Source: Prorocentrum cordatum (taxonomy: Eukaryota; Sar; Dinophyceae; Prorocentrales; Prorocentraceae). From it: a DNA stretch of 64,000 nt. Location of the stretch: contig CAUYUJ010019346.1 of NCBI GenBank assembly GCA_963575745.1, positions 99,001 to 163,000 of the forward strand, read 5' to 3'. A program made the translations under genes and the position numbers. Under the pieces are notes generated by a model. That model did not search any database. It saw nothing but the letters and a program-made list of their open reading frames with translations, and was not told where the DNA came from. The first letter of the stretch is position 1. Every line of letters starts with the position of its first letter. This document shows, one piece after another, positions 10,540 through 19,970 of this stretch.

Positions 10540-12440
10540 GAATCCACGTGGGCCTGGCGAGCGGGGAGCCGCAGAACAGCAATGACATGCGTGTTTGCTA
10601 CATCGTGATGGTCATGGGCTGCTGGACAGAGGCGCGCCCACATTCACACATGGACAGTCCACCCGAGCCGTCCTCACAATCTGGGCGCGAACGGGCCCAT
10701 GGAACGCCCCCGATCGGCACCCCCTTGGGGTAGCACACTGCCACGGCTGCTACACTGCGGTGGTCGTGGGGCTCTGACGAGGGCCGCGCCCGACTTCACG
10801 AGCTGCCACTTCACCCGAGCCGTCCTCACGCACGGTTTGGACGGGAACTTGCCCGTGGAATACGCTTGGTCGGCACCCCCCGTGGCAGGCCCAGGCGCCA
10901 CATCTGGCACATCGCGGTGATGATGGCGCCCTGAAAAAAACGCGCCCCTGAACAAAACGCGCCCGCTTCCACAGCTGGCCATTCCACCCGAGCCGCCCCC
11001 ACAGTCTGTAAGCGAACGGGCCCGCGGAATGCGCTTGGTCGCCCCCTCCCAGGGGGCCCCACGTGCCATGTCTGCTGCGTCGCGACGGTCAGGGGGGCTC
11101 CGAAGTGAGACGCGCAGACCGCCACACGGTCGTGATGCTGGAGACGCCTCCCGCAATATGGGCGCGAACGGGTCCGTGGAACATGTCTGGTCGACGCCCT
11201 CTCGGGAGGTGTATGCTTGGCACATCTCGGTGAACATGGTGCTCTGAAATCAATCGCGCGCACGGCCACAAACGGCCATATAGTTGAGACGTTCCGACAA
11301 TTTGGGCGCGAATTGGTCCGTGGAACATGCTGGGTCGGCACCCTCTTCGAAAGCCCATGCTTGTTGCGATGGTCATTGTGCTGTGACAAGACGCGCCCGC
11401 CCACAGTCACAAACGGGCATTCGACTGGAGACGTTCCCAGAACTTGGGCGCGAACGGGCCCGTGGAACGCACCTGGGTTGCACACCTGTGGGAGGCCCAA
11501 CTGTTATGCTTGCTAGATCGCGGTGGCCATGGGGGGGTGCAGCGAGACGCGCCAACAGCTATAGTCGGCCATTCCACTTAAGTCATCTTCACTATCTGGG
11601 CGAGAACGCGTCCGTGGAACACGCCTGGTCGGCACCTCCTTGAGAGGACCATGTGCCATGCCTGCATCGCGGTGATCATGGCACTCTGAATAGATGCGCC
11701 CATCGCCACAATCTGTCGTTATATTGGAGACGTCCCCACAGTTCGTGCGTGAACGGGCCCGTGGAACATGCCTGGTCGACACCCCCGTGGGAGGCCCAAC
11801 TGCCATTGCCATATCGCGGTGATCATTGTGCTGTGGAAATAGACGCGCCCACAGACACAATGTGCCATTGCATTGACGACGTCTCCAGAGAATCCAGGCG
11901 CGACCGAGCCCGTGGAGCACGCCTGGCCGGCACCCCCGTGGGAGGCCCAAGCGCTATTCTTGCTGAATCGCGGTGGCAATGGCGTTCTGAAACGATGCGC
12001 GCCCAGAGCCACAAGCGGCATTCCACTCGAGATGTCTCCACAATCCAGGCGCGAACGCCTCCGCGGAGCACTCCTGGTCGGCAGTCCTTTTTTGGGCCCC
12101 AGCGTCAGTCTTGCTGCATCGCGGTGGTCATGGTGCTGTGAAATGGCGCGCGACCACAGCAACAATCTTCCATGCCACTGGATACGTCCCCAGTCTGGGC
12201 GCGAACGGGTCCATAGAGCACCTCTGGTCGTCACCCCAATGGGAGGCACAAGAGTCATGCCTGCTACATCGAGGTGGTCATGGGGCTCTGCAACAGAAAG
12301 AACCACACACAACCAACAAACGGCCATTCTACGCGATATGGCCCCTCAATCAGAACGTCCACGAGTCCGTGGAATATCCCTGGTCGGCTCCCCATGTGAG
12401 GCTCAAGGGCCGTGCTGGCTACATCGCGGTGGCCATGGAT
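10540..12440 (+). repeat. ~150-bp satellite (SAT-150), about 12 units
   Basis: The landmark GGGCGCGAACGGGCCCGTGG recurs near 10684, 10838, 11011, 11162, 11307, 11448, 11598, 11746, 11898, 12049, 12197 and 12353, so the period is 141-173 bp and mostly 148-152. Each unit also carries TGGTCGGCACCCCC, GGGAGGCCCAA and ATCGCGGTG words. Units are diverged, so this is an old array. Open frames across it are a by-product of a period near a multiple of three. Confidence 0.9.
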
Positions 12441-12599
12441 GTCCGAGCACGAATTGATGCGTGCAAGAGGCTTCTGTGCATGAGTGATCGTGCAAAAGAT
12501 GATGTGAGTATGGTTGACTCAGTGTGGGTGGGTCTGAGTGTGCCCGAGTCTGAATGTGAGTGCGCCTGGGTGTGCGTGAGACCTCGGGGCGAGAAGCCG

Positions 12600-12692
12600 G
12601 CCCCCGAAGGCGCGGAACGCTTGACAGGAGGCCCGAGGGCTCCTGAGCAGCCCCGCCGCCTTCCGAGAGGGTCTGCTCCTTCTCACTTCTCT
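12600..12692. mobile_element. TIR-E fragment
   Basis: GAGGGCTCCTGAGCAG, CCCCGCCGCCTTCCGAGAGG and CTCCTTCTCACTTCTCTC match the right half of the TIR-E copy at 13747. The left half is missing or unrecognisable. Confidence 0.6.
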
Positions 12693-12840
12693 CAAGTCGG
12701 GCGTGTCCCTCTACAGGAGGAATGTTCAAAAAGAATCAAAAGATGATGTCCAGGGAGGATTGTTATGGTATTGTTTGACAGGTTTTGAATACTTGTTGGC
12801 TAGTTTTTAAAATGTGTCGTCCACAAGCCCCCCTGTAGTA

Positions 12841-13090
12841 AGTCATTCCCGACCTAACACTTCCCCCCCCCTTTTCGCTCGCCGCCCACTTGCTCCCCCC
12901 CATGGGCTATTCGCCCCCTTCGTCGCCCCCGCCACGTGTTCCCCCGGGCCACGCGCGGGCACTGCGCACTGCGCGCCTGTCCGCTCCCCCTCCCCCCTCC
13001 CTCCCCCCCTCCCTCCCTCCTCCCTTCCCCTCCCTCCCTCCCCCTCTCCCTCCTCCCCCCCTCCTCCCTCATCCCTCCCCTCCCCCTCCA
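12841..13090. repeat. Polypyrimidine CCCTCC tract
   Basis: CCCTCCCTCC and CCCCCTCC runs dominate 12980-13090. The sequence before this is GC-rich spacer with C homopolymers. Confidence 0.7.
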
Positions 13091-13660
13091 CAATTACTCA
13101 ATATGAATACTACTCTCCCTCTTCCCCTGATGACATGCTGGGAGTGTTCGCCCCCCCCCCCCCCGCGTATTGTTTTTTTACACAGGATTCCCGAGAGTTG
13201 GGTTTTCGCCTGCATGTTTTCCAAAATGCTGCTCTCGCTGAGGCGCTGGCCTCATTTTCGGGCCCCGCTCGTTCCGAATCGTGCTCCCGCTGCAGCGCTG
13301 GCCTCATTTCCGTGCTTCCGCTCGTTCCGAATCGCGCTCCCGCTGCAGCGCTGGCCTCATTTCCGCGCTTCCGCTCGTTTCGACTCGTGTTCCCGCTGCA
13401 ACGCTGGCCTCATTTCCCGTGCCATGCCACGACATGCAATGCAATGCTAGGTTGATACTACGCTTTGTGGTGCTCTTCTACGCCATGCCATGCCGTGCTC
13501 TACAATGCATCGCGTACCCTTTCGGGATCCTTGCCCTGCTCGGCATCCGACTGTGCGAGTAGAGAGGGATCTACGCCATGGTAAGGGATGGGAGGGAGGG
13601 GTAGGATGTCAGATATGACGCGAGCGCACCTAGCTTGTCCCTCCCCCTCCCCCTCTCCCC
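13085..13660 (+). repeat. Inverted duplication, copy A (partner at 59855-60415)
   Basis: This ~570-bp segment matches the reverse complement of 59855-60415 through its whole length, including CAATATGAATACTACTCTCC at one end and GGTAGGATGTCAGATATGAC near the other. Inside is a ~53-bp tandem repeat (GCTGGCCTCATTTCCG landmarks at 13245, 13297, 13350 and 13403) that is also present in the partner. No gene is recognised. Confidence 0.85.
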
Positions 13661-13746
13661 CTCCTCCCCCCCCTCCCTCCCCTCCCCCTCCTCCCTCCTC
13701 CCCTCCCGCTCCTGCCCCCCCCCCTCCCCCTCCCTCCTCTTTGTCC

Positions 13747-13944
13747 GGCGGCCAGCCCCGGGGGGGAAGTGAGAGGGGGCGGGCCATCTCCGACGGCTCG
13801 GAAGTTCCCCCCGAACGTCTGAGAAGTGTTCTGAGCTTCCCCCGGAGGCACAGGAAACTTCTCGGAAAGCCGGAGGGCTTCCGAGAAGCCCCGCCGCCTT
13901 CTGAGAGGGCCTGTTCCTTCTCACTTCCCCCCTCGCTCGCCGCC
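13747..13944. mobile_element. TIR-E copy, best preserved (198 bp)
   Basis: The left end GGCGGCCAGCCCCGGGGGGG and AAGTGAGAGG is mirrored by the right end CCTTCTCACTTCCCCCC and TCGCTCGCCGCC. The copy at 45968 starts GGCGGCGAGCGAGGGGGGGA, which is the reverse complement of this right end and confirms both termini. The interior is rich in CTTCTGAGAAG-like words. Confidence 0.8.
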
Positions 13945-14029
13945 GATTCTTGTCGGGGGACTTGCCGGCTGACCTCCGCACGGATCCTGGCAAGGCTCAT
14001 CAAGTTTCGAGGTCCGAGGCTTGAGGTTT

Positions 14030-14160
14030 TCGGGCGTTTTTTTCTGTCAGCTCTCGGCGGCTCTCCAGCCTCGGGGTGCCTTCCAGCGGCTGCGCCTCGC
14101 CGAGAGCGCTCTGGGGGAGCGCTCCATGGGGTGCCCGGGTCGCCCCAAACGCCCGCCGGG
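14030..14160 (+). repeat. REP-K copy 1
   Basis: Shared with 19876-19970 and, inverted, with 28390-28510. One frame in this direction reads SALGGSPASGCLPAAAPRRE; the inverted copy keeps a similar peptide (ALGGLRALGRVPAAAPRREH). This may be a fragment of a dispersed coding repeat. Confidence 0.6.
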
Positions 14161-14308
14161 CAGCCGAGGGAAGACCCGAACGCGTCGGCCCCGGATCGCC
14201 CGTTCCTCGACGATCGGGGGGCCGATAATCAGCCCCGCCCAGTCTTGGAGCGTGCGGTTTTGCCGTTTCGCCAGCGATGCCTTGCCGATTCCAGCTCGAG
14301 GCTTCCCC

Positions 14309-14590
14309 CAGGAGGAGGAGGAGGAGGAGGAGGAGGAGGAGGAGGAGGAGCAGGAGGAGGAGGAGGAGGAGGAGGGGGAGGAAGCGGACCCTTCTGAGAA
14401 GGCAGAAGGCCCCTCTGAGAAGGCGCTTCTGAGGCCCTTTCGAAGGCCCTTTCAAGGAGGCAGAAGACCCTTCTGAGGGAGGGCGTCCAAGGAGGCCTTT
14501 CTAAGCAGAAGGCGGGCCTTCTTGGACGCCTCTGGCCACTTGCTTCCATGAGGACCCTGCTACCCAAGAAGACCTCCTGCCTCCTCAGAA
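14309..14590. repeat. GGA tract and GAAGGC/CTTCTGAG word cluster
   Basis: 14309-14380 is a pure GGA run. 14390-14590 is a dense cluster of CTTCTGAGAAGGC-like words, the same vocabulary as TIR-E interiors, with internal inverted repeats. Confidence 0.65.
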
Positions 14591-14599
14591 GGCCTGCCC

Positions 14600-15043
14600 C
14601 CCCCCCCGCGCCACCCCTTTGCGCGCGTCACTTGTAAGGATCGGTGTCCCCAGGCCCCTGACGTCATGGCTTTCTCGTAGCGTCGACCCCCAGAGGTCTC
14701 GACCCACTCCCCGGAACCGGTTTTGCTCATCTTGCGTCATGTTTTGACGGCCCCAATGGCCCGGCGAGGGTCCTCGGAGGCCGACGGCCAGCAAAACCCC
14801 GCCCGTGCTTTCTCATTCCCCGAGGGGGGGGGGTCGGGGGGGCCCCCGCCTCCCTGGCCGGAGCGCGAGGAGGTCGCACGCGCGGGCCCTGGCTCCGGGG
14901 GTGGGCGCCCAGGCAGGGGCCTGGTGCGAGGCAGCCGGCGGCCCCACCCCGATCTCGTGGCGCCCGGCAGGTCCGCGCAGAGGCCGTGCAGGACGCTCGA
15001 AGCGGGCACGGGAACGGTGGGTGCAGAGCCCAGCAGGTGACCG
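14600..15043. other. GC-rich spacer with a 40-bp shared word block
   Basis: GTTTTGACGGCCCCAATGGC and CCGGCGAGGGTCC at 14740-14775 resemble 55725-55757 (GTTTTGACAACCCCAGGGCC, CGGCGAGGACC). The minus strand reads GRQNMTQDE in one place and GCQNMSRDE in the other. The rest shows no clear gene. Confidence 0.4.
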
Positions 15044-15048
15044 TTATC

Positions 15049-15219
15049 TCGGAGTTTGATGGACCTCCTACCCTGACACGTCGATTAGTGAATTGGCCGT
15101 TTTCGGTTCGCGAGAGGGCGTCGCGGCCGTCATTTTTGCGGGCCCAGGTCCGTCGGTTTCGGTCCCAGGCCGTTTTCACTGAGGGGAGGTCTACTAACGG
15201 GAGGTTTGTCCACCGCCGA
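15049..15219. mobile_element. TIR-A copy 2, 171 bp, TSD TTATC
   Basis: The same interior as copy 1 (CCCTGACACGTCGATTAGTG, GGCCGTTTTCGGTTCGCGAG). The left end is partly mutated (TCGGAGTTTGATGGACCTCC) and the right end is intact (GAGGTTTGTCCACCGCCGA). TTATC occurs at 15044-15048 and 15220-15224, directly flanking the element. Confidence 0.9.
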
Positions 15220-15231
15220 TTATCGTATTCG

Positions 15232-15452
15232 TTGTTCTGCCGATCGGTGCGGGCCCTCGCCCCCCCCCCCCCCCCCGCCTCCTCCCCAGAGAGTAGGTCT
15301 TGGCTGCTTTGGGCGCCTGTTTCGAGCAGGTGGAGTCTCCCCCACAGGACGCACTGTTGCAAGCAGTCGCACTGAGCTGAGGTCCGGAGCCAGACCCCCT
15401 CCCCTCCCACCCCTTCCGCCCAATGTCGAAACGCCGAAAAGAAAACGTTCAC
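15232..15452. repeat. REP-J copy 1
   Basis: About 215 bp shared with 53565-53777: TGCCGATCGGTGCGGGCCC, then GAGCAGGTGGAGTCTCCCCC, AGAGGACGC-type words, GCACTGAGCTGAGGTCCG and CGCCCAATGTCGAAACGCCG. On the minus strand both copies keep the frames CVLWGRLHPLETG and TVRPVGETPPA. No terminal inverted repeat was found. Confidence 0.75.
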
Positions 15453-15454
15453 CT

Positions 15455-15611
15455 GCATTTTCTGTTGATTCTGAACAGGGTTCGTTGTCGGCGTCGCCGC
15501 GGTCGCTATCCAATCAGGACAGGAGGCCGCCTGCCCAAGAGCGGCCGCTGCTGGTCTGCGACAACATTGGTTTTGGGCATCGTACCCATGTTCCTCGTAT
15601 GCCCGTTTCGG
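15455..15611. mobile_element. TIR-D copy 2 (left arm lost)
   Basis: GAGGCCGCCTGCCCAAGAGC, GGCCGCTGCTGG and TTTTGGGCATCGTACCCATG match the centre and right arm of TIR-D. The left arm is absent where the sequence joins REP-J. Confidence 0.7.
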
Positions 15612-15931
15612 GCGTCCGAAGCCGTGGGGCATGGTCGAATTCGGGCGCCGGCGGCCAAGCGGCGCAGTTTTCAAGGCCGGGGGGTCGAGTTTTCGCCGTA
15701 CATAGAAAGTATCTTTCGGCAGCAAGCCATGGGAGCCTTGTATGCCCTAGCAGTCCCGTCTTCAGGGTGCATTCGCGTCGACTAGCGCCTGGTAGTCGAC
15801 GAGGTAACGCCGATTGAGGGATGTAGTGGCGATGAGCGCCGACTCGATGTCGACTCAGCGTCACTTTGGGGCCGATCAGCGTCGACTCGCAAGAACAAGA
15901 TGGTGTGGGAGGCTCCCGTGAGTTGCCACCG
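15612..15931. other. Spacer with GTCGACT-rich words
   Basis: 15775-15895 holds repeated GCGTCGACTCG / GTCGACTCAGCG words of uneven spacing. No gene seen. Confidence 0.4.
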
Positions 15932-15936
15932 GAGAA

Positions 15937-16098
15937 TCGGGGGTGGACAGAACCCCCACCCTGACACGTCGATTAGTGAATTGTCCGTTTTCGGTTCTCG
16001 AGAGGGCGCCGCGGCCGTCGTTTTCCAGGCTGGCGCCCGCCAGGTTTGGGCCCGAGGTCGTTCTCACGAAACCACGTTTTGCTATTGTCCATCCCGGA
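15937..16098. mobile_element. TIR-A copy 3, 162 bp, TSD GAGAA
   Basis: Left end TCGGGGGTGGACAGAACCCC; right end reads TCCGGGATGGACAATAGC in reverse complement. GAGAA stands at 15932-15936 and 16099-16103. The interior is the most diverged of the four copies but keeps CCCTGACACGTCGATTAGTG. Confidence 0.85.
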
Positions 16099-16106
16099 GA
16101 GAAGAG

Positions 16107-16279
16107 TCGGAGGTCGATAGACCTCCTACCCTGACACGTCGATAAAGGAATTGGCCGTTTTCGGTTCGCGAGAGGGCGTCGCGGCTATCATTTTTGGGGG
16201 TCCAGGTCCGTCGGTTTCGGTCCTGTAGGCTGTTTTTACTAAGGCGAGGTTTACTAAAGGGAGGTTTGTCCACCGCCGA
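16107..16279. mobile_element. TIR-A copy 4, 173 bp, TSD AAGAG
   Basis: Left end TCGGAGGTCGATAGACCTCC; right end GAGGTTTGTCCACCGCCGA. AAGAG stands at 16102-16106 and 16280-16284. The left duplication overlaps the right duplication of copy 3 by two bases, so the two elements inserted side by side. Confidence 0.9.
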
Positions 16280-16449
16280 AAGAGGAGGCCCCAGAGCTCC
16301 GACGGTGTGAGATCTTCGATCCGGGCGTGCCTCCTCGCCCTCGGTCTCCCCGGGGGGCCCGCCTGCCGTCGGGCCCCACATGTGGGGCTGCAGCAGAAGA
16401 GGGTCCGGGACGCCACAAAAATATCCCCCGGGCAGGGGGGCGATTGGTG

Positions 16450-16521
16450 GAGATGATGGTGACGATAACGGTGGTGATCATGATGTCGATGATGATAATG
16501 ATGAGATGATGATGGTGATGG

Positions 16522-16569
<48 letters not shown>

Positions 16570-16716
16570 CGATGACGATGACGATGACAATGACGATGAC
16601 GATGACGATGACATGGCGATGACGATGACGATGACGATGCCGATGACGATGATGATGATGATGACGATGAGGATGACGATGCTGATGATGATGATGACGA
16701 TGATGATGATGATGAT

Positions 16717-16751
<35 letters not shown>

Positions 16752-16781
16752 TGTTGATGATAACGATAATGCTACTGATGA

Positions 16782-16815
<34 letters not shown>

Positions 16816-16958
16816 GGTGGTGGTGATGGTGGTGGTGATGATGATGATGCTGGTGGTGGTGAAGATGATGATGATGATGATGACGATGACGATGACGATG
16901 ATGCTGATGATGATGATGATGATGACGATGACGATGATGATGATGATGATGATGATGC

Positions 16959-17027
<69 letters not shown>

Positions 17028-17035
17028 CAACAACG
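16450..17035 (+). repeat. GAT trinucleotide array with GAC and GGT interruptions
   Basis: Near-continuous GAT/GAC triplets with a short GGT stretch near 16800-16860. The unit reads GAT on the plus strand, as in every other GAT array of the window. Open frames coding poly-Met, poly-Asp, poly-Ser or poly-His are artefacts. Confidence 0.95.
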
Positions 17036-17049
17036 ACGAGGACATGGGC

Positions 17050-17140
17050 AGGGCAGAGGCTGGGATGGGAGGAGGGAGGAGGGGGAGGAGGAAGGAAGGA
17101 AGGAACGAGGACCCAACACCACAGGATGGTTGGGAAATAT
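17050..17140 (+). repeat. GGA stretch plus conserved tail module
   Basis: GGGAGGAGGGAGGAGGGGGA is followed by GAGGACCCAACACCACAGGA and TGGTTGGGAAA. The same tail ends each of the three SAT-90 loci (27667, 43722 and 48664); here it follows a GAT array instead of SAT-90. Confidence 0.75.
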
Positions 17141-17249
17141 CCCCCTGGGCAGGGGGGTCGGGGAACCTCGGGTCAGCCGCGCACAAAGGGGGGCGGTGGG
17201 AGGGGGGAAGGCCTCTTAGAATCAGAAGGGGGAAGAACACACCACAGGC

Positions 17250-17395
17250 ACACAGGAATCGTCGACTCCCGGGAAGAGATGGGAGAGAATATGGGAAGTT
17301 GGGGGGAAGACGAAAACCCAGAACATGTGGGAAAATCTGGAGGATCCTGGGATTTGTGTTTATTTGTATGTGTGTCTCCCCTTTTTAGAAGCACC
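17250..17395. repeat. REP-L copy 1
   Basis: GAATCGTCGACTCCCGGG, GAATATGGGAAGTTGGGGGG, AAGACGAAAACCCAGAACAT and GGGATTTGTGTTTATTTGTA match 28550-28705. On the minus strand both copies keep the words HKSxD and FSGFSSSP. Confidence 0.7.
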
Positions 17396-18314
17396 CCTGC
17401 TTCTCAGAAGGCGCGGGCCTCCTCTGTGGAGAAAGAGCCCGCGCCTGCTAAGAGAAGCAGCCTCTCGAGAGCATTGGGACGGGGGTACATGCTAACGCGG
17501 GTCCGCCAGGGCGCCGGATCTTGCAGGTTCTTGCAAAGCCAGAGCTGCACTGACCTGGGCGTGCGTGCAGGATCCTGCAGGATCTTGCAGGACCCTGCAA
17601 AGCCTGACTGACCCGGGTTTGCATTGACACGGGTAAGTAGGAGCCTGGGCCTCCTTCCAAGGAGCCATCCCCCTTCCACCTACCCCCTTGTGCGCGTCGC
17701 GAATCGGGGCTGCGGATCGAAGCAATCAGATCGGAGGACGTCTGGGGTCGGGGCTGCTGGAGCTGGTCCCGGCCCAGGGGTGCCCCCCCCCCCAGCTCCT
17801 CCCGCCCGTGCTGGGTACCCCATCTACGTGCCCTCTGTATCGGGAAGGCCTGACGGCTGGTGCCGCCGACCTTGGAGGGGGGCGACGTCGACAACGGCGG
17901 CGGCGGCGACGACGACGCTGACGCTCTGGAGCCCTTCTTCGGGCTCTCTTGGGAGCCTCTTAGGCCCTGTTGAGGCCGGGCCTGGGACTGAGGCCCGGGC
18001 TGGGGCCGGGGCCAGGGCTGACCCCCCGCTCCTCCCGCCCTTGCTGGGTGCCCCCTCTCCGTACGGTCTGTACTTTTTCAAAGTGCTGCGCCCAGTGCAC
18101 CTTCGGGACGGACGCTTCGTCTGGGGCCCAGGGAGAAGATCAGCCGACGTGCGGCGCACGATGTGGCTGTCCAATTCGAGAACGGTGGCCTTCGGAGGCT
18201 ACGCAGTGGGGATGGCAGAGCTGGGTCACGAAGCCGTTTGCCTTGCCTACCCCCCAGTCCTGCCCTCTGTATCGGGACACCTTCCACCACCCGAATCCGA
18301 GTCCGAAACAACTG
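17396..18314. other. GC-rich spacer with short duplications
   Basis: 17510-17635 repeats GGATCTTGCAGG / GCAGGATCCTGCAGG words; an inverted relative lies at 46945-47005. Two similar stretches, near 17769 and 18008, share CAGCTCCTCCCGCCC-like sequence and TGCTGGGTRCCCC. No domain is recognised in any frame. Confidence 0.4.
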
Positions 18315-18501
18315 CATAAACATAAGCTTTTGACGGTCCGCGCGGATTTCCCGAATCCGCGCTAGCGCCGCCCCTGGCGGGGTCCGCGCGCCAGGAAGGG
18401 GGGTTGAGCACAGATCCAAGAGAGCCGCATCGAGCCCCGAAAGTCTACTTTTTTTACCAGCGCGAGAGAGCCGCATCGAGCCCCGAAAGTCCACGTTTAC
18501 G
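18315..18501. mobile_element. TIR-G copy 1 (diverged, right end duplicated)
   Basis: CATAAACATAAGCTTTTGAC and GGTCCGCGCGGATTTCCCGA match the left arm of TIR-G at 19611. The right end, GAGCCGCATCGAGCCCCGAA, occurs twice, at 18422 and 18469. Confidence 0.6.
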
Positions 18502-18612
18502 CCGTCTTTTCTTCACGAATCTGTCCAGATCCACCGCTTCGGGGTCGTGCCTGGGGACCACGGGCAGTGGTGGTTGTGGACACTTGCCCGCCCGGGCGGT
18601 TGGATACCCGTA

Positions 18613-18790
18613 CAGTCGGGGCCCTGAAGAAGGAACCCTTTTGGTTGGGGAGGGGCTCCGCGTTCCTTCAGTGTTTCACAGTTTGCCTCAGGTTTTCCTT
18701 CTATGTTTTCGATCGGAAGTCGAAGTTAAACTTACGGAAAAAGGGGGCCTCGCTCCTTATTTAGGGTTCCTCAGGTCCACGCCCCGACCG
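18613..18790. mobile_element. TIR-C copy 2, mariner-like MITE (178 bp)
   Basis: Starts TA-CAGTCGGGGCCCTGAAGA and ends CACGCCCCGACCG; the interior matches copy 1 throughout. The right TA is mutated, so only the left half of the duplication remains. Confidence 0.8.
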
Positions 18791-18949
18791 TTCCCGCCGC
18801 TATCCCCGAGCCCCGAGGGCACGGCCCCGCGGCAGTGGAGAGGCAGGCAGAGCCCGCACGGCTGCAGGGCAGGTCCTACACAGGACACGGGAGGGAAGAG
18901 AGCCTGCAGAGGTCGTGCATGGGGGGCCCAGGCATTTCATGACCCTTTA

Positions 18950-19090
18950 TTTTTGATGCTCTTCTTTTTACGATTATGATTACCATGTTGATTATTCTTT
19001 CTGAGTAATATTACTACTAGTAGAATTGTCATTATTATTGATAAGAAGAAAATAAGAATAATAATAAGTTTACAATTTTCGTCGTAGTAT
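18950..19090. other. AT-rich island
   Basis: An abrupt AT-rich stretch (ATTATTATTGATAAGAAGAA, AATAATAATAAG) in an otherwise GC-rich neighbourhood. No terminal repeats were found. It might be an insertion or an intron remnant. Confidence 0.4.
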
Positions 19091-19610
19091 TATGATTTAT
19101 GTGTTTTGTCTTCTTCTTCTTCCAACACGTCTTCCAGTCCCCCGGCCCCCCACGCGCCCTCGGCCCTGAATCCGCGAGACCCCTCTCCTGACGCCCCCGA
19201 GCTGGGGCCCTCGCTGCGCGATCCAGCTCGAGAACTGCTGCGCAGAGAGGGGGCACCTGGGCTCCTGTCGTGACCCTCCTGCGATGCTGCACGCCCTGAC
19301 GGCGCATCGGCAACAACTTTCAAACTAGCAGGAGCATGCGCGTGGAACCGTGCAGCAGAGGACGGCGACAACGTTTTGCAGCGGCAGTGCCTCGGGCGGC
19401 ATGCGCTCGGGACGTCGTGCCCAACACGCTGGGGAATCTCAGAGGGAGAGGCGGCCGCCGCCCGGAGCCTCCTCGAGATGCGCAGCGCCCCCTCGGGCCG
19501 CCGCCGGCCGACCGCCCCGCAGGCGGGCGGCGGCGGCGGCCGCCGCCAGCGAGACAGACAGCGAGGGCGCGGGGGCGCGGTGACGCGGCCGAAAGTCGAA
19601 GAAGAAGCGC
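19091..19610. other. GC-rich spacer, no gene supported
   Basis: Arg/Ala/Pro-rich frames are open on both strands; none has a motif or a clear advantage over the others. Confidence 0.3.
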
Positions 19611-19776
19611 CATGAGCATAGACGTTTGGCGCTCCGCGCGGATTTCCTGGATCCGCGCTGGGGCCCCCGGGCGGGCGGCGCCTCCGGCGCCGCCCCCGGC
19701 GCGCTCCACGCGCCAGGGAGGGGGTCCGGCGCAGATCCAAGAAATCCGCGCGGAGCGCCAAAAGTTTATGTTTATG
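19611..19776. mobile_element. TIR-G copy 2, 166-bp fold-back element
   Basis: The arms of about 48 bp pair well: TTTGGCGCTCCGCGCGGATT on the left and, inverted, TTTTGGCGCTCCGCGCGGAT on the right; each is preceded by CATRARCATARAC. The GC-rich loop contains GGCGCCTCCGGCGCC. Related copies are at 18315 and 35161. Confidence 0.85.
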
Positions 19777-19875
19777 TTTTTTGTTTCTTCCTCCAGAAGG
19801 GCCCCTCATCCACAGACAGCCTCACACCGCGAACAAAAATGACGGCGGGGGGATTGATTGCGGACGTGGCCGTGG

Positions 19876-19970
19876 GTTTTTGGAGGCTTCTTATAGCCGC
19901 CGCATGCGTGCCTTCCGCCGCGCCTCGCCGAGAGCCTCCTTGGGAGTGCCCGAGTCGCCCCGAACTGCCG
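19876..19970 (+). repeat. REP-K copy 2
   Basis: GCGCCTCGCCGAGAGCCTCC and TGGGAGTGCCCGAGTCGCCC match 14090-14150. One frame keeps SAAPRREPPWE, comparable with AAAPRRERSGG in copy 1. Confidence 0.55.

Noticed and set aside
10540-12440. Overlapping 150-220 codon frames on both strands
   Set aside because: They follow the ~150-bp satellite period and have no conserved register.
16254-17611. Long Ser-, Met- and His-rich frames
   Set aside because: They are translations of the GAT array.
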